Assembly: GCA_937911965.1 (NCBI GenBank)
Contig: CALDPL010000471.1
Span: 1 to 8,994, forward strand
Source: an uncultured Allomuricauda sp.
GTDB taxonomy: Bacteria; Bacteroidota; Bacteroidia; Flavobacteriales; Flavobacteriaceae
DNA length: 8,994 nt
Direction of reading: 5' to 3'
Shown: one piece after another, positions 1-8,006 of the stretch
Numbering within the stretch: position 1 is the stretch's first letter
Layout: each line of letters begins with the position of its first letter
Made by a program: the position numbers and the translations under genes
Notes under the pieces: model-generated
What the model saw: the letters and a program-made list of their open reading frames with translations, nothing else
Told to the model about the DNA's origin: nothing
Databases searched by the model: none

Positions 1-684
1 AACTCGGCTTATCCACGTATCCACCCGGTTTGGAAAAACCCCGGGAAATGCTTTTGCCGTGAGGACAAATATTGTTAGAAAAATAAGCCCTGCACCCAGA
101 ATAATTCCCAAGTATTTCAATGGATAACCACCCACAAAAACCAACATTACAACCATACAAAAAAAGATGGCGGTTGTGGAAAAGTTAGCGGGAAGAATCA
201 ATGCCAAAACCAGAAAAACCGGCACCCAAAGCGGCAAAATGGTTTCTTTAAAAATTACGGTTTTATCCTTTATTCGTGAAAGATACCGTGCTACATATGT
301 CATCAAAACAACTCCCGCCAAAGTTGAAGTTTGGAACGTTACCCCCACAAACGGTACGCGAATCCAGCGGCTGGCGTTCGCGCCATCAATGGTGGTTCCT
401 TCGGCCATCGTAATTATCAAAAGCAGAATTATAACAGGAATTGCAATAATGGACAACCCACGGAAATAATGGTACGGAATTTTATGGACGCCGTACAAAA
501 TACCAAAGCCCAAAACCAAATGCGCAAAATGTTTCAGCAAATATGGCAACGTGCTTCCATCTCCATACAAATAAGCGAGATTGCTGCTGGAGCTGTACAC
601 CGGCAAAAAGGAAAACAGCGCCAAAAGGCCCACGATTCCCCAGATTGCCTTGTCGCCCTGTATGTAGTTGAAAATGTTTCGCAC
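1..684 (-). CDS. ftsW: FtsW, SEDS-family septal peptidoglycan glycosyltransferase, N-terminal 228 residues (cut by window edge)
   Basis: This is the N-terminal part of FtsW, the multi-pass inner-membrane SEDS polymerase that joins lipid II into glycan strands at the division septum together with FtsI. The frame is open from a GTG start at 684-682 to the left edge, giving 228 codons of an expected 390-400. I chose the GTG because the protein then begins MRNIFNYIQGDKAIW, the N-terminus I expect for flavobacterial FtsW; no in-frame ATG fits. Hydrophobic segments lie near residues 15-30, 49-67, 74-92, 115-131, 147-165, 170-186 and 190-208. Family-like motifs are GTTIDGANASRWI (about 96-108), LPANFSTT (about 164-171) and, at the edge, RVDTWISRV (220-228), which resembles the catalytic-loop region of SEDS proteins. 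It is separated from murD by 64 nt, unlike the tight packing upstream. Its GC content is clearly lower than that of genes right of murD. The identity is secure; the C-terminus is not seen. Confidence 0.93.
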   Translation of the reverse strand, partial: MRNIFNYIQGDKAIWGIVGLLALFSFLPVYSSSSNLAYLYGDGSTLPYLLKHFAHLVLGFGILYGVHKIPYHYFRGLSIIAIPVIILLLIITMAEGTTIDGANASRWIRVPFVGVTFQTSTLAGVVLMTYVARYLSRIKDKTVIFKETILPLWVPVFLVLALILPANFSTTAIFFCMVVMLVFVGGYPLKYLGIILGAGLIFLTIFVLTAKAFPGVFPNRVDTWISRV

Positions 685-748
685 TTCTACTTATTAATTA
701 TTTTTATTATTTATTTTTTATTGCTATTTCCTATTCGCTTTTCGCTAT
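685..748 (-). other. AT-rich murD-ftsW spacer with short degenerate repeats
   Basis: These 64 nt are the only real gap inside the cluster. The part next to murD (about 721-750 on the plus strand) is built from near-repeats of a CTATT/TTCGC theme: GCTATTTC, CTATTCGC and TTCGCTATTT. The part next to ftsW is almost pure A/T (about 691-722). I see no hairpin with a T-tract that would stop transcription and no TAnnTTTG promoter element, so readthrough from murD into ftsW is the simplest reading. No Shine-Dalgarno is evident before the ftsW GTG, which is usual for Bacteroidota; the upstream sequence is A-rich instead. Confidence 0.5.
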
Positions 749-2083
749 TTAAAGATTTCTAACAGCATCCTTAAACTGCCTTCCACGATCCTCATAGTTT
801 TCAAATAGATCAAAACTGGCGCAGGCCGGGGAAAGCAGCACCGTGTTATTCCTTTCAGCCAATCTGTATGCGGTTCTCACCGCAGCAGCCATTGAATCTG
901 TTTCCACAATCATATCGACTACATTTCCAAAAGCATTTATTATTTTTTGGTTGTCAACGCCCAAACAGATAATTGCCTTCACTTTTTCGTTCACCAAAGG
1001 CAAAAGTTCGCTGTAATCATTGCCTTTGTCAACGCCGCCAACAATCCAAACGGTGGGGTTTTCCATACTGTCCAAAGCGTAGAAAGTAGCATTAACATTG
1101 GTTGCCTTTGAATCGTTTATGTACATCACATTATTGATTTTTAAAACCTTTTCGAGTCGGTGCTCCACCCCTTGAAAACCTTCCAGACTTTCACGAATTG
1201 TCTGTTTCCGAATTCTCAATAATGTGGCAACCGTAGATGCCGCCATTGCGTTTTTTAAATTGTGTTCCCCCTGAATTCCTATAGTTGCGATTGGCATAGT
1301 AAATTGATTGTTATCTATTGTTATTATTATTTGGTTGTCCTTTTTATATGCTCCCTGGTTCAATTCTTTTTTTACTGAAAAAGGCAGCGGTTGCGATTTT
1401 ATTGGGTTTTGCGAAAGCCATTTTATAATTTCCACATCGTCGGCGTCATAAATGAAATAATCCTGCGAGGTTTGGTTCATTATAATCCTGAATTTGGAAG
1501 CGATATAATTTTCATATTTGTAATCATATCGGTCCAAATGATCCAGACTCAAATTGGTCAAAACTGCAATGTGCGGCGCAAAGGTTTCAATTCCGTCGAG
1601 CTGAAAGCTGCTGAGTTCGAGTACAAAATTTTCATACTTTTCTTCTGAAACCTGTTCCGCGCAACTCTTTCCGATGTTTCCGCCCAACGCCACATTCAAT
1701 CCGCCGTTTTTTAGCAATTCGTACGTCAAGCTTGCTGTTGTTGTTTTTCCGTTGCTGCCGGTGATTCCGACAATTGTTGCTTTCGTGAATTTTGAAGCGA
1801 ATTCAATTTCAGAAATCACCTTCACTCCTTTTTCGTGCAATTTTTTAATGATTGGAGCCTTATCGGGAATTCCCGGGCTCTTCATCACCAATCCCGCATT
1901 GAGGATCTTTTCCTCGCTGTGGGCTCCCTCTTCCCATGGGATGCCATTATTTTCAAGAACTTTTCTGTACTCCTCCTTGAGCTCCCCGCGATCGGAAACA
2001 AAGACCTCAAAGCCCATTTTTTTTCCCAATAGGGCCGTACCCACGCCACTTTCCCCACCTCCAAGGATCACCAAACGCTCCAT
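749..2083 (-). CDS. murD: UDP-N-acetylmuramoyl-L-alanine--D-glutamate ligase
   Basis: MurD is the cytoplasmic ATP-dependent ligase that adds D-glutamate to UDP-MurNAc-L-Ala. The 444-residue product has the normal length and three-domain plan. The N-terminal nucleotide-binding fold starts with VILGGGESGVG (about 5-15). The ATP P-loop is GITGSNGKTTT (106-116, Lys113). The position of the carbamylated lysine matches Lys197 in YIASKFRI. HRLE is at 308-311, the C-terminal-domain motif NDSKATN at 323-329 and LSPACASFDLF at 417-427. The ATG directly follows the mraY stop codon with no spacer, so translation is probably coupled. Base use changes within this gene: the first 30-40 codons look like the GC-rich genes on the right, while the rest uses many A/T-ending codons like ftsW. 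No frameshift or motif loss accompanies the change, so the enzyme should be functional. Confidence 0.97.
   Translation of the reverse strand: MERLVILGGGESGVGTALLGKKMGFEVFVSDRGELKEEYRKVLENNGIPWEEGAHSEEKILNAGLVMKSPGIPDKAPIIKKLHEKGVKVISEIEFASKFTKATIVGITGSNGKTTTASLTYELLKNGGLNVALGGNIGKSCAEQVSEEKYENFVLELSSFQLDGIETFAPHIAVLTNLSLDHLDRYDYKYENYIASKFRIIMNQTSQDYFIYDADDVEIIKWLSQNPIKSQPLPFSVKKELNQGAYKKDNQIIITIDNNQFTMPIATIGIQGEHNLKNAMAASTVATLLRIRKQTIRESLEGFQGVEHRLEKVLKINNVMYINDSKATNVNATFYALDSMENPTVWIVGGVDKGNDYSELLPLVNEKVKAIICLGVDNQKIINAFGNVVDMIVETDSMAAAVRTAYRLAERNNTVLLSPACASFDLFENYEDRGRQFKDAVRNL
1800..2083. other. Composition boundary near the 5' end of murD
   Basis: Hand counts of 60-nt blocks left of this zone give about 27-53% GC, mostly 32-45%. 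Blocks right of about 2300 give about 50-68%. Within the zone the values are mixed (about 33-53%). Codon style shifts as well: right of the zone murE and ftsI prefer GCC, GGC, ATC, AAG and CGG/AGG, while murD beyond about codon 40 and ftsW use many GAA, AAA, ATT, AAT and GCA codons. The edges given are approximate. It could mark a recombination junction or an assembly junction; the reading frame is intact across it. Confidence 0.4.
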
Positions 2084-3304
2084 CTATCGTATTTTTAAGG
2101 TGACAATGCTTATGATGGCCAAAAGGATCCCTATGATCCAAAAGCGGGTCACGATCTTGCTCTCATGGTACATCTTCTTCTGATAGTGGTGGTGCAAGGG
2201 GGCCATCAAAAAAATCCGCCGGCCCTCCCCATATTTCTTTTTGGTGTGCTTGAAATAGCCCACCTGCAACAGTACCGACAGGGATTCCGCAAAGAAGATC
2301 CCACAGAGTACCGGCAAGAGCAGTTCCTTGCGCACGATGATGGCGATCACCGCGATCACCCCGCCTATGGCCAGGCTGCCCGTATCCCCCATAAAGACCT
2401 GGGCAGGGTAGGTGTTGTACCATAGAAATCCCACCAGGGCCCCGACAAAGGCGGCGATGAACACCACGAGCTCCCCGGCCCCGGGCAGGTAGAATATGTC
2501 CAGATAATTGGAGAACTGTATGTTGCCGGATACCCAGGCAAAAATGCCCAGGGTCAGGACGATGATCGCAGAGGAACCCGCGGCCAGCCCGTCGATCCCA
2601 TCGGTCAGGTTGGCCCCATTGGAAACCGCGGTCACGATCAGGATCACCACCGGGACAAAGATCAACCAGGCATAGTCCTCGGCCCCTTCCCCCATCCAGG
2701 ATATAAAATCGGCATAATCCAATTCGTTCCCCTTGAAAAAGGGCACATTGGTCCGTACCGCCTTGGTCTCTTCCCCGAAGACCCGCTCCACCTTGAAATT
2801 CTCATTGATGGTCATGGTATCCTTCTCCTTGATGGTCACCATGGGGTGGAAATACAGGGTGATGCCCACGATCAGGCCAAGGACCACCTGTCCTATCACC
2901 TTGAACTTTCCGTGAAGGCCCTTTTTGTCCTTTTTGAAAATCTTGATGTAATCGTCCACGAATCCGATGATTCCCATCCACATCAGGGTGACGATCAAAA
3001 GGATTACGTAAATGTTCTTGATGTCCGTGAACAACAGCACGGGCAAAAGCGTGGCAAAAATGATGATGATGCCTCCCATGGTCGGGGTCCCCGCCTTCTG
3101 TTGTTGTCCCTCAAGGCCCAGGTCCCTGATGGTCTCCCCGATCTGTTTGCGCTGTAAAAAAAGGATGATGCGCTTCCCGTATACCATGGCGATCAAAAGG
3201 GACACCATTACGGACAGGGCGGCCCTGAAGGACAGGAACTGGAAGAGTCCCGCTCCCGGCAGATCGTAATTGGTCTCTAAATATTCGAACAGGTAATACA
3301 GCAT
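2084..3304 (-). CDS. mraY: Phospho-N-acetylmuramoyl-pentapeptide transferase (lipid I synthase)
   Basis: MraY transfers phospho-MurNAc-pentapeptide from UDP to undecaprenyl phosphate in the inner membrane, making lipid I. The 406-residue protein is multi-pass, with clear family motifs: cytoplasmic loop GTPTMGG (72-78), the DDxxK motif in [17 protein letters not shown] (Asp117, Asp118), [12 protein letters not shown] (232-243), FMGDTGS (304-310) and the triple-histidine motif MAPLHHHY (367-374). It is about 45 residues longer than E. coli MraY; the extra length lies in a hydrophilic loop at about 153-211 between two membrane segments. By the known MraY topology this loop would be periplasmic, where the Aquifex structure has a beta-hairpin; such an enlarged loop is, as far as I know, common in Bacteroidota. 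It starts 7 nt after the murE stop and its TAG directly abuts the murD ATG. murF, which sits between murE and mraY in E. coli, is absent here. Confidence 0.97.
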   Translation of the reverse strand: MLYYLFEYLETNYDLPGAGLFQFLSFRAALSVMVSLLIAMVYGKRIILFLQRKQIGETIRDLGLEGQQQKAGTPTMGGIIIIFATLLPVLLFTDIKNIYVILLIVTLMWMGIIGFVDDYIKIFKKDKKGLHGKFKVIGQVVLGLIVGITLYFHPMVTIKEKDTMTINENFKVERVFGEETKAVRTNVPFFKGNELDYADFISWMGEGAEDYAWLIFVPVVILIVTAVSNGANLTDGIDGLAAGSSAIIVLTLGIFAWVSGNIQFSNYLDIFYLPGAGELVVFIAAFVGALVGFLWYNTYPAQVFMGDTGSLAIGGVIAVIAIIVRKELLLPVLCGIFFAESLSVLLQVGYFKHTKKKYGEGRRIFLMAPLHHHYQKKMYHESKIVTRFWIIGILLAIISIVTLKIR

Positions 3305-3311
3305 GGATGGG

Positions 3312-4775
3312 TTATTTGTTCAAGGCTTCAAGAGCGGTTCGTACTTCTTTAAAATCGTCAAAATCGATGCGGGTCCCCTGGGTTTCCTGGTAGGTCTCGT
3401 GGCCCTTGCCGGCCACAAGGATGATATCGCCGCCCGAGGCCAGATCACAGGCGGTCCTGATGGCCTGCCTGCGATCCGTTATGGAGAGTACCCTGTTGGC
3501 GTTCTGGGCCTCCACCCCCTGTTCCATTTCGGCAATGATCTGCTCCGGGACCTCCCCCCTGGGATTGTCCGAGGTGAAAATGGCCCGGTCGCTCATCTGC
3601 GAGGCGATATGTCCCATGACCGGACGCTTGGTCCTGTCCCGGTCACCACCACACCCCACGACGGTGATGACCTTTTCATTTCCGGTCCTCAATGCACTGA
3701 TGGTGTCCAGTACATTTTTTAGGGCGTCCGGCGTATGGGCATAATCCACGATTGCCGTTATCCTGTCCTTTGATATAAAGTGCTGGAACCGGCCCGCAAC
3801 GGTGTCCAGTCCACTCATCAACCTGAGGATCTCCAAACGCTCCAGCCCCAAAAGATCGGCCACCCCGTAGATAGCCAATAGGTTATAGGCGTTGAAATCC
3901 CCGATCAAACGGGACCAGAGCTCGTTCCCGTCCATTTTCAGCAGCTGCCCGTTGAACTGTCTTTCCATAAGCTGTGCCCTGTAGTCCGCATAGGTCTTCA
4001 GGGCATAGGTGTATTTTTTGGCCTTGGTGTTCTGCAACATCACCAGGCCGTTGCGATCGTCGACGTTCACCAGGGCAAAGGAGGCCTTGGGCAGGCCGTC
4101 GAACAATTTCTTCTTGGCGTCCCTATAGGCCGCAAAGGTCTTGTGGTAGTCCAGATGGTCGTGGGAGAGGTTGGTAAAGACGGCCCCTTCAAAATGAAGG
4201 GCCTCGATCCGTTTCTGCTCGATCCCATGGGAGCTCACCTCCATAAAACAAAACTCCACCCCCACCTCGTTCATTTGCTTCAAATGGGCGTTGAGGGACA
4301 GCACGTCCGGGGTGGTGTGCCGGGCCGGGAACTCCCGATCGTCCACCATGACCTTTATGGTGGAGATCAATCCCACCTTATAGCCGGCCATTTTGAAGAG
4401 CCGGTACAAAAGGGTGGACACGGTGGTCTTCCCATTGGTGCCCGTGATCCCGACCAACTTGAGGTTCTTGGAAGGATGCCCGTAAAAATTGGCCGCCATC
4501 ACCGCCAGGGCGGCATGGCTGTCGGATACCTTGACATAGCAGACTTCCTCGATCGGCTGTTCGGGAAATTCCTCGCAGACCACGGCCAGGGCCCCGGCAT
4601 CCACGGCCTTGGCGATAAAGTCGTGTCCGTCCGAAAGGCTGCCCCGGATGGCCACAAAGACATCGCCCGCACCCACCGCTCTGGAATCGAACCGGATCTG
4701 GGCCACCTTCACATGGGTGCCCCCGCTCACCGCTTCCAGGGCCACTCTGTACAATATGTCCTTCAACCTGATCAT
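3312..4775 (-). CDS. murE: UDP-N-acetylmuramoyl-L-alanyl-D-glutamate--2,6-diaminopimelate ligase
   Basis: MurE is the cytoplasmic Mur ligase that adds the third residue of the stem peptide. The 487-residue length is typical. Visible motifs are the N-terminal [17 protein letters not shown] (about 29-45), the ATP P-loop [10 protein letters not shown] (109-118, Lys116), HTTPD (153-157), MEVSSHG (178-184), the probable carbamylated lysine Lys221 in [16 protein letters not shown] (344-350) and the substrate-selecting DNPR (403-406), followed by GKGHE (456-460). DNPR together with this Gly/Glu pair is the known signature for meso-diaminopimelate rather than lysine, so the cell wall is predicted to be the Gram-negative type. 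The ATG overlaps the ftsI stop in an ATGA arrangement (4775-4772), implying coupled translation. The gene is GC-rich with many C/G-ending codons. Confidence 0.97.
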   Translation of the reverse strand: MIRLKDILYRVALEAVSGGTHVKVAQIRFDSRAVGAGDVFVAIRGSLSDGHDFIAKAVDAGALAVVCEEFPEQPIEEVCYVKVSDSHAALAVMAANFYGHPSKNLKLVGITGTNGKTTVSTLLYRLFKMAGYKVGLISTIKVMVDDREFPARHTTPDVLSLNAHLKQMNEVGVEFCFMEVSSHGIEQKRIEALHFEGAVFTNLSHDHLDYHKTFAAYRDAKKKLFDGLPKASFALVNVDDRNGLVMLQNTKAKKYTYALKTYADYRAQLMERQFNGQLLKMDGNELWSRLIGDFNAYNLLAIYGVADLLGLERLEILRLMSGLDTVAGRFQHFISKDRITAIVDYAHTPDALKNVLDTISALRTGNEKVITVVGCGGDRDRTKRPVMGHIASQMSDRAIFTSDNPRGEVPEQIIAEMEQGVEAQNANRVLSITDRRQAIRTACDLASGGDIILVAGKGHETYQETQGTRIDFDDFKEVRTALEALNK

Positions 4776-6781
4776 GAGAGCTCCAATACTATTTTTTTCA
4801 CCTGCTCCAGGGACGTTCCCTGTACCACGGACTGTTTCCTTACCTTCCCATGCCCGTGGATCTCCACCTGCAGTCCAAGGTTCTCCAAAAGCGATATTGC
4901 GTCCATTCCACTCATCCCCATTACATCGGGCACCTGGCCGTGGTTCTGTTGTGACATTACAAAATACTCCCGGTATTCCCGGTCCAAACGCGGGCTCTCC
5001 AAGGCATCCGGGTCGACCTCGTCCACCATGGGGGAGATTGCATGGATCTTCTGTGCCATGGACTTGAACACCGGCCCGGAAACATCGGCCCCATAGATCC
5101 CGATCTTCTTGTCCGGTTCGTGGATCACCACGATACAGGAATACTTGGGGTCGTCGGCCGGAAAATATCCCGCAAAGGAGGAGATATAGGCCAGTTTGTC
5201 CGGATCCTTGTCCACATAGTTCTTTTGGGTGGTCCCGGTCTTTCCCGCCATGGAAAAGTTTTTGGAATACAGCCCATGCCCGGTACCGTATTTCTTTTCC
5301 ACCACCTCCTTCAACAATTGTTGGACCACCTCCACGGTCTGCTGCGAACAGATGGAGGGGTTGATCACCTCCTTGTCGAAGCGTTTCACCACCCGGTTGC
5401 CTTCACGAACCTCCTTGATCAGACGGGGCTTGAGCATTTTCCCGTCGTTGGCGATGGCGTTGTAGAAGGCCAGGGTCTGCATCGGGGTCAAGGAGACTTC
5501 ATAGCCATGGGACATCCAGGCCAGGGAAATCCCCGACCAACCCTTGTCCCCGGGATAGCGCAAAACGGGCTCCCCCTCCCCGATGATGGGAAGGTCCAAT
5601 TTCCTGTGGAGCCCCATATTCCTCAATCGGTCCACAAACTGCTGGGGCCGGGCCTTGTAATTTTCGTGGATGACCTTGGCAAAGGCGGTATTGGAGGAGA
5701 CCACAAAGGCCTTGCCCATGGAAATCGTTCCATAGCCCCCCCATTTGGCATCCCTCACCACCCGGTCATAAATCCCGTACCGGCCCTTTTGGGTATCGAT
5801 CACGGTACTGGTATCGACCACCTTGTCCTCCAGGGCGGCCACCAGGGACATCAATTTAAAGGTGGAGCCCGGTTCGTGGGATTCCCCCACGGCATAGTTC
5901 AGCTTTTCGTAATAGGTGCCCTTGGAAGTGCGCCCTAGGTTTGAAATGGCCTTGATCTCCCCCGTCCTGGTCTCCATGACCACCACACATCCGTGGTCCG
6001 CCTTGTACTTCTCCAATTGGGCCAGGAGTTCGTGGTGGGCGATGTCCTGGATGTTCACGTCTATGGTGGAGACCACGTCCAGACCGTCCACGGGCTCCAC
6101 GATATTGTCCAGGCCGACGGGCTTCCATTGGCCCTTGGCTATCTTTTGCTTCAGGCGCTTGCCCTCACGCCCCCGGAGGTAGGTTTCCCCAAAGGCCCCG
6201 TCCAGGCCCACCCGGGTATAATATCCGTTTTCGTCAACCCGTTCATAGCCGATGCTACGGGCGGCCATTTCCCCCAGGGGATACACCCGAACCACCCGAT
6301 GGGACTCGATGAAGCCCCCTCTATAGGGCCCCAGTTCGAACAGGGGAAAGCCCTTGATCCGTATATAGTCCAGATAATTCACGTCCCGGGCCACCAAACG
6401 GTAGCGTTCCCCATTGGCCCTGGCCTTTCTGAAGAGTTGCCTGTAATGCGAGGAAGGCCGGTCCATGAGCTTCCCCAGGGAATCGGAAAGTGCACCGACA
6501 TACTTTTGGAAATCCGCCTCGGAAACGGTCTTGGCATCGAAGCGTATCTCGTATTTGGGAACCGAAGCCGCCAAAAGACTTCCATCCTCGGAATAGAGGT
6601 TCCCCCGGTTTGGTTCTATGGTGAACATCTTTTCGGTCTGGCTCAGGGCCAGGTTCCTGAATTTATCCCCCTCCACCAATTGTATGTCCACCAAGCGCAC
6701 TACCACGGCTGCGCCCATGAGCAGAAGCCCGACAGCGACCAGGTAGAGTCTATTCATTATATTTTTTTCGGATATTGCCAC
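4772..6781 (-). CDS. ftsI: FtsI/PBP3-type septal peptidoglycan transpeptidase with C-terminal PASTA domain
   Basis: This is the division-specific class B penicillin-binding protein that crosslinks septal peptidoglycan in the periplasm, partnered with FtsW. The 669 residues comprise a short cytoplasmic tail, one membrane anchor (about 12-30), the PBP dimer/pedestal domain (about 50-220) with the typical RVYPLGEMAARSIGY stretch (165-179), and the transpeptidase domain (about 240-580). Catalytic motifs are complete: STFK (306-309, nucleophile Ser306), SSN (362-364) and KTGT (514-517). A single PASTA domain closes the protein (about 615-669, beginning VPDVMGMSGMDA); this is common in Bacteroidota FtsI and absent from E. 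coli FtsI. The start is the GTG at 6781, which overlaps the ftsL stop by one base (TAGTG). It yields MAISEKNIMNRLY, an N-terminus expected for flavobacterial homologues; an in-frame ATG lies at 6757 as the alternative. The end overlaps murE by 4 nt. Confidence 0.96.
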   Translation of the reverse strand: MAISEKNIMNRLYLVAVGLLLMGAAVVVRLVDIQLVEGDKFRNLALSQTEKMFTIEPNRGNLYSEDGSLLAASVPKYEIRFDAKTVSEADFQKYVGALSDSLGKLMDRPSSHYRQLFRKARANGERYRLVARDVNYLDYIRIKGFPLFELGPYRGGFIESHRVVRVYPLGEMAARSIGYERVDENGYYTRVGLDGAFGETYLRGREGKRLKQKIAKGQWKPVGLDNIVEPVDGLDVVSTIDVNIQDIAHHELLAQLEKYKADHGCVVVMETRTGEIKAISNLGRTSKGTYYEKLNYAVGESHEPGSTFKLMSLVAALEDKVVDTSTVIDTQKGRYGIYDRVVRDAKWGGYGTISMGKAFVVSSNTAFAKVIHENYKARPQQFVDRLRNMGLHRKLDLPIIGEGEPVLRYPGDKGWSGISLAWMSHGYEVSLTPMQTLAFYNAIANDGKMLKPRLIKEVREGNRVVKRFDKEVINPSICSQQTVEVVQQLLKEVVEKKYGTGHGLYSKNFSMAGKTGTTQKNYVDKDPDKLAYISSFAGYFPADDPKYSCIVVIHEPDKKIGIYGADVSGPVFKSMAQKIHAISPMVDEVDPDALESPRLDREYREYFVMSQQNHGQVPDVMGMSGMDAISLLENLGLQVEIHGHGKVRKQSVVQGTSLEQVKKIVLELS

Positions 6782-7107
6782 TAATCCCCGTTTTTTACCA
6801 TTATTTTCTTGGGAGGGTTCTGGGAAGGATAAAGTCCTTTTTTGGCCATGGCCTCCCTAAGGGTGGATTCCAGTTTGAGCTGTTGCACTTGGGAACGCCC
6901 CTGGAAAAACTCACTCTTCAGTTTACGGACCTCCTCACTGAGATCCGCGATTTCCAATACTTTTCGGTCGGCCTGATGGCTGCTGGAGATCATCAGGGCC
7001 GCCAAAAGGGAGGCGAACAGGAGGAACAACCAGTTCTTGGGAGCATCCCCGCTCACCAAAAAGGTTCCCTTCAACAAATCCAACAATCCTTTTTTCATTT
7101 TCATCAT
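6781..7107 (-). CDS. ftsL: FtsL-like bitopic cell division protein
   Basis: This is a small protein of 108 residues between rsmH and ftsI, the position held by ftsL in dcw clusters. It has a lysine-rich N-terminal cytoplasmic tail, one membrane helix (about 26-42, starting WLFLLFASLLAALM), a charged heptad-like stretch suited to a coiled coil (about 45-85) and a short C-terminal tail with GLYPSQNPPKKI (91-102). This is the bitopic plan of FtsL, which with its partners recruits and activates FtsWI. Sequence similarity to E. coli FtsL is not expected to be visible; the call rests on position, size and topology, and on resemblance to the Bacteroidota FtsL-like family. The ATG overlaps the rsmH stop (ATGA, 7107-7104); a second ATG follows immediately. 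The TAG stop shares its G with the ftsI GTG start. Confidence 0.85.
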   Translation of the reverse strand: MMKMKKGLLDLLKGTFLVSGDAPKNWLFLLFASLLAALMISSSHQADRKVLEIADLSEEVRKLKSEFFQGRSQVQQLKLESTLREAMAKKGLYPSQNPPKKIMVKNGD

Positions 7108-8006
7108 ATGCGTTCCGCTATGCGGAGTTTGGCGCTTCTGGCCCTATTGTTCGCGGCGATCTCATCCGCGGAGGGCACGATCAATTTTCCTATTCTTTTA
7201 AAAGGGACCTCGATGTTCCCGTAAAAATCCCGTTTTGGCTCCCCTTCGAAGTTTCCAGATTGGATAAAGCGTTTCACCAAACGGTCCTCCAGGGAATGGT
7301 AACTGATCAGGGACACCCTTCCCCCGGGCACCAACAGATCGGGCAATTGGAGCAAAAACTCCCGCAGGGCCTCCAGTTCCTGATTGACCTCGATCCTGAT
7401 GGCCTGATAGACCTGGGCCAAGATCTTGTGTTCCCGCATCCTGGGAAGGAACTGCCGCAGGGCCTGCTTCAACTGATCGGTGGTTTCCAAGGGACCCCCT
7501 TCCCGGGCCGCGACCAGCACCCGGGCCATGGCATTGGCATTACGCAGCTCCCCGTATTGGAACAGCACCCCTGCCAGGTCCTTCTCGGAATATGAATTGA
7601 CCACCTGGAAGGCCGAAAGCTCCTGCTTTTGGTCCATCCGCATGTCCAGATCTGCATCGAAACGCGTGGAAAAGCCCCGATCGGCCCGATCGAACTGATG
7701 GGAAGAGACCCCGAAATCGGCCAAGACCCCATCCAGTTTCCCTATGCCATAGAACTTCAAATAGTTTTTGAGGTAGCGGAAGTTTTGGTCGATCAGGCGG
7801 AACCTTTCATCTTCCAGGGCGTTCCCAAGGGCGTCCCCATCCCGATCGAAGGCCAACAAACTGCCGCCCTTCCCCAATCTTTTCAATATTTCCCTGGAAT
7901 GTCCCCCGCCCCCAAAGGTGGCGTCCACGTACACCCCATCGCCTTTTATGTTCAATCCGTCCACCGATTCCATTAAAAGGACCGGCCGGTGGTAGGAATC
8001 ATTCAT
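7104..8006 (-). CDS. rsmH: 16S rRNA (cytosine(1402)-N(4))-methyltransferase
   Basis: RsmH (MraW) uses S-adenosylmethionine to methylate N4 of C1402 in the ribosomal decoding site. The 300-residue protein has the full family pattern: HRPVLLMESVDGL at the N-terminus, the SAM-binding motif DATFGGGGHS (28-37), ADFGVSSHQFD (96-106), YQAIRIEVNQEL (200-211), ISYHSLEDR (234-242) and the basic tail NNRARSAKLR (286-295). I place the start at the ATG at 8006, giving MNDSYHRPV; another ATG two codons earlier (8012) is equally possible. The frame remains open upstream to 8189, but those 61 codons lie over mraZ in another frame and show no family resemblance. The start overlaps the mraZ end by 8 nt (or 14 nt), so the two are probably translationally coupled. 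Confidence 0.96.
   Translation of the reverse strand: MNDSYHRPVLLMESVDGLNIKGDGVYVDATFGGGGHSREILKRLGKGGSLLAFDRDGDALGNALEDERFRLIDQNFRYLKNYLKFYGIGKLDGVLADFGVSSHQFDRADRGFSTRFDADLDMRMDQKQELSAFQVVNSYSEKDLAGVLFQYGELRNANAMARVLVAAREGGPLETTDQLKQALRQFLPRMREHKILAQVYQAIRIEVNQELEALREFLLQLPDLLVPGGRVSLISYHSLEDRLVKRFIQSGNFEGEPKRDFYGNIEVPFKRIGKLIVPSADEIAANNRARSAKLRIAERI

Noticed and set aside
167..762. Two plus-strand open frames (100 and 143 codons) at the left end
   Set aside because: They lie antisense to ftsW, which gives a clear SEDS protein on the minus strand over the same bases; their products resemble nothing and look like out-of-frame reading.
4143..6784. Long plus-strand open frames (317, 298 and 263 codons) opposite murE and ftsI
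   Set aside because: GC-rich codon use on the coding strand removes stop codons from the antisense frames. The products are rich in Gly, His and Pro without domain structure, and murE and ftsI are certain on the other strand.
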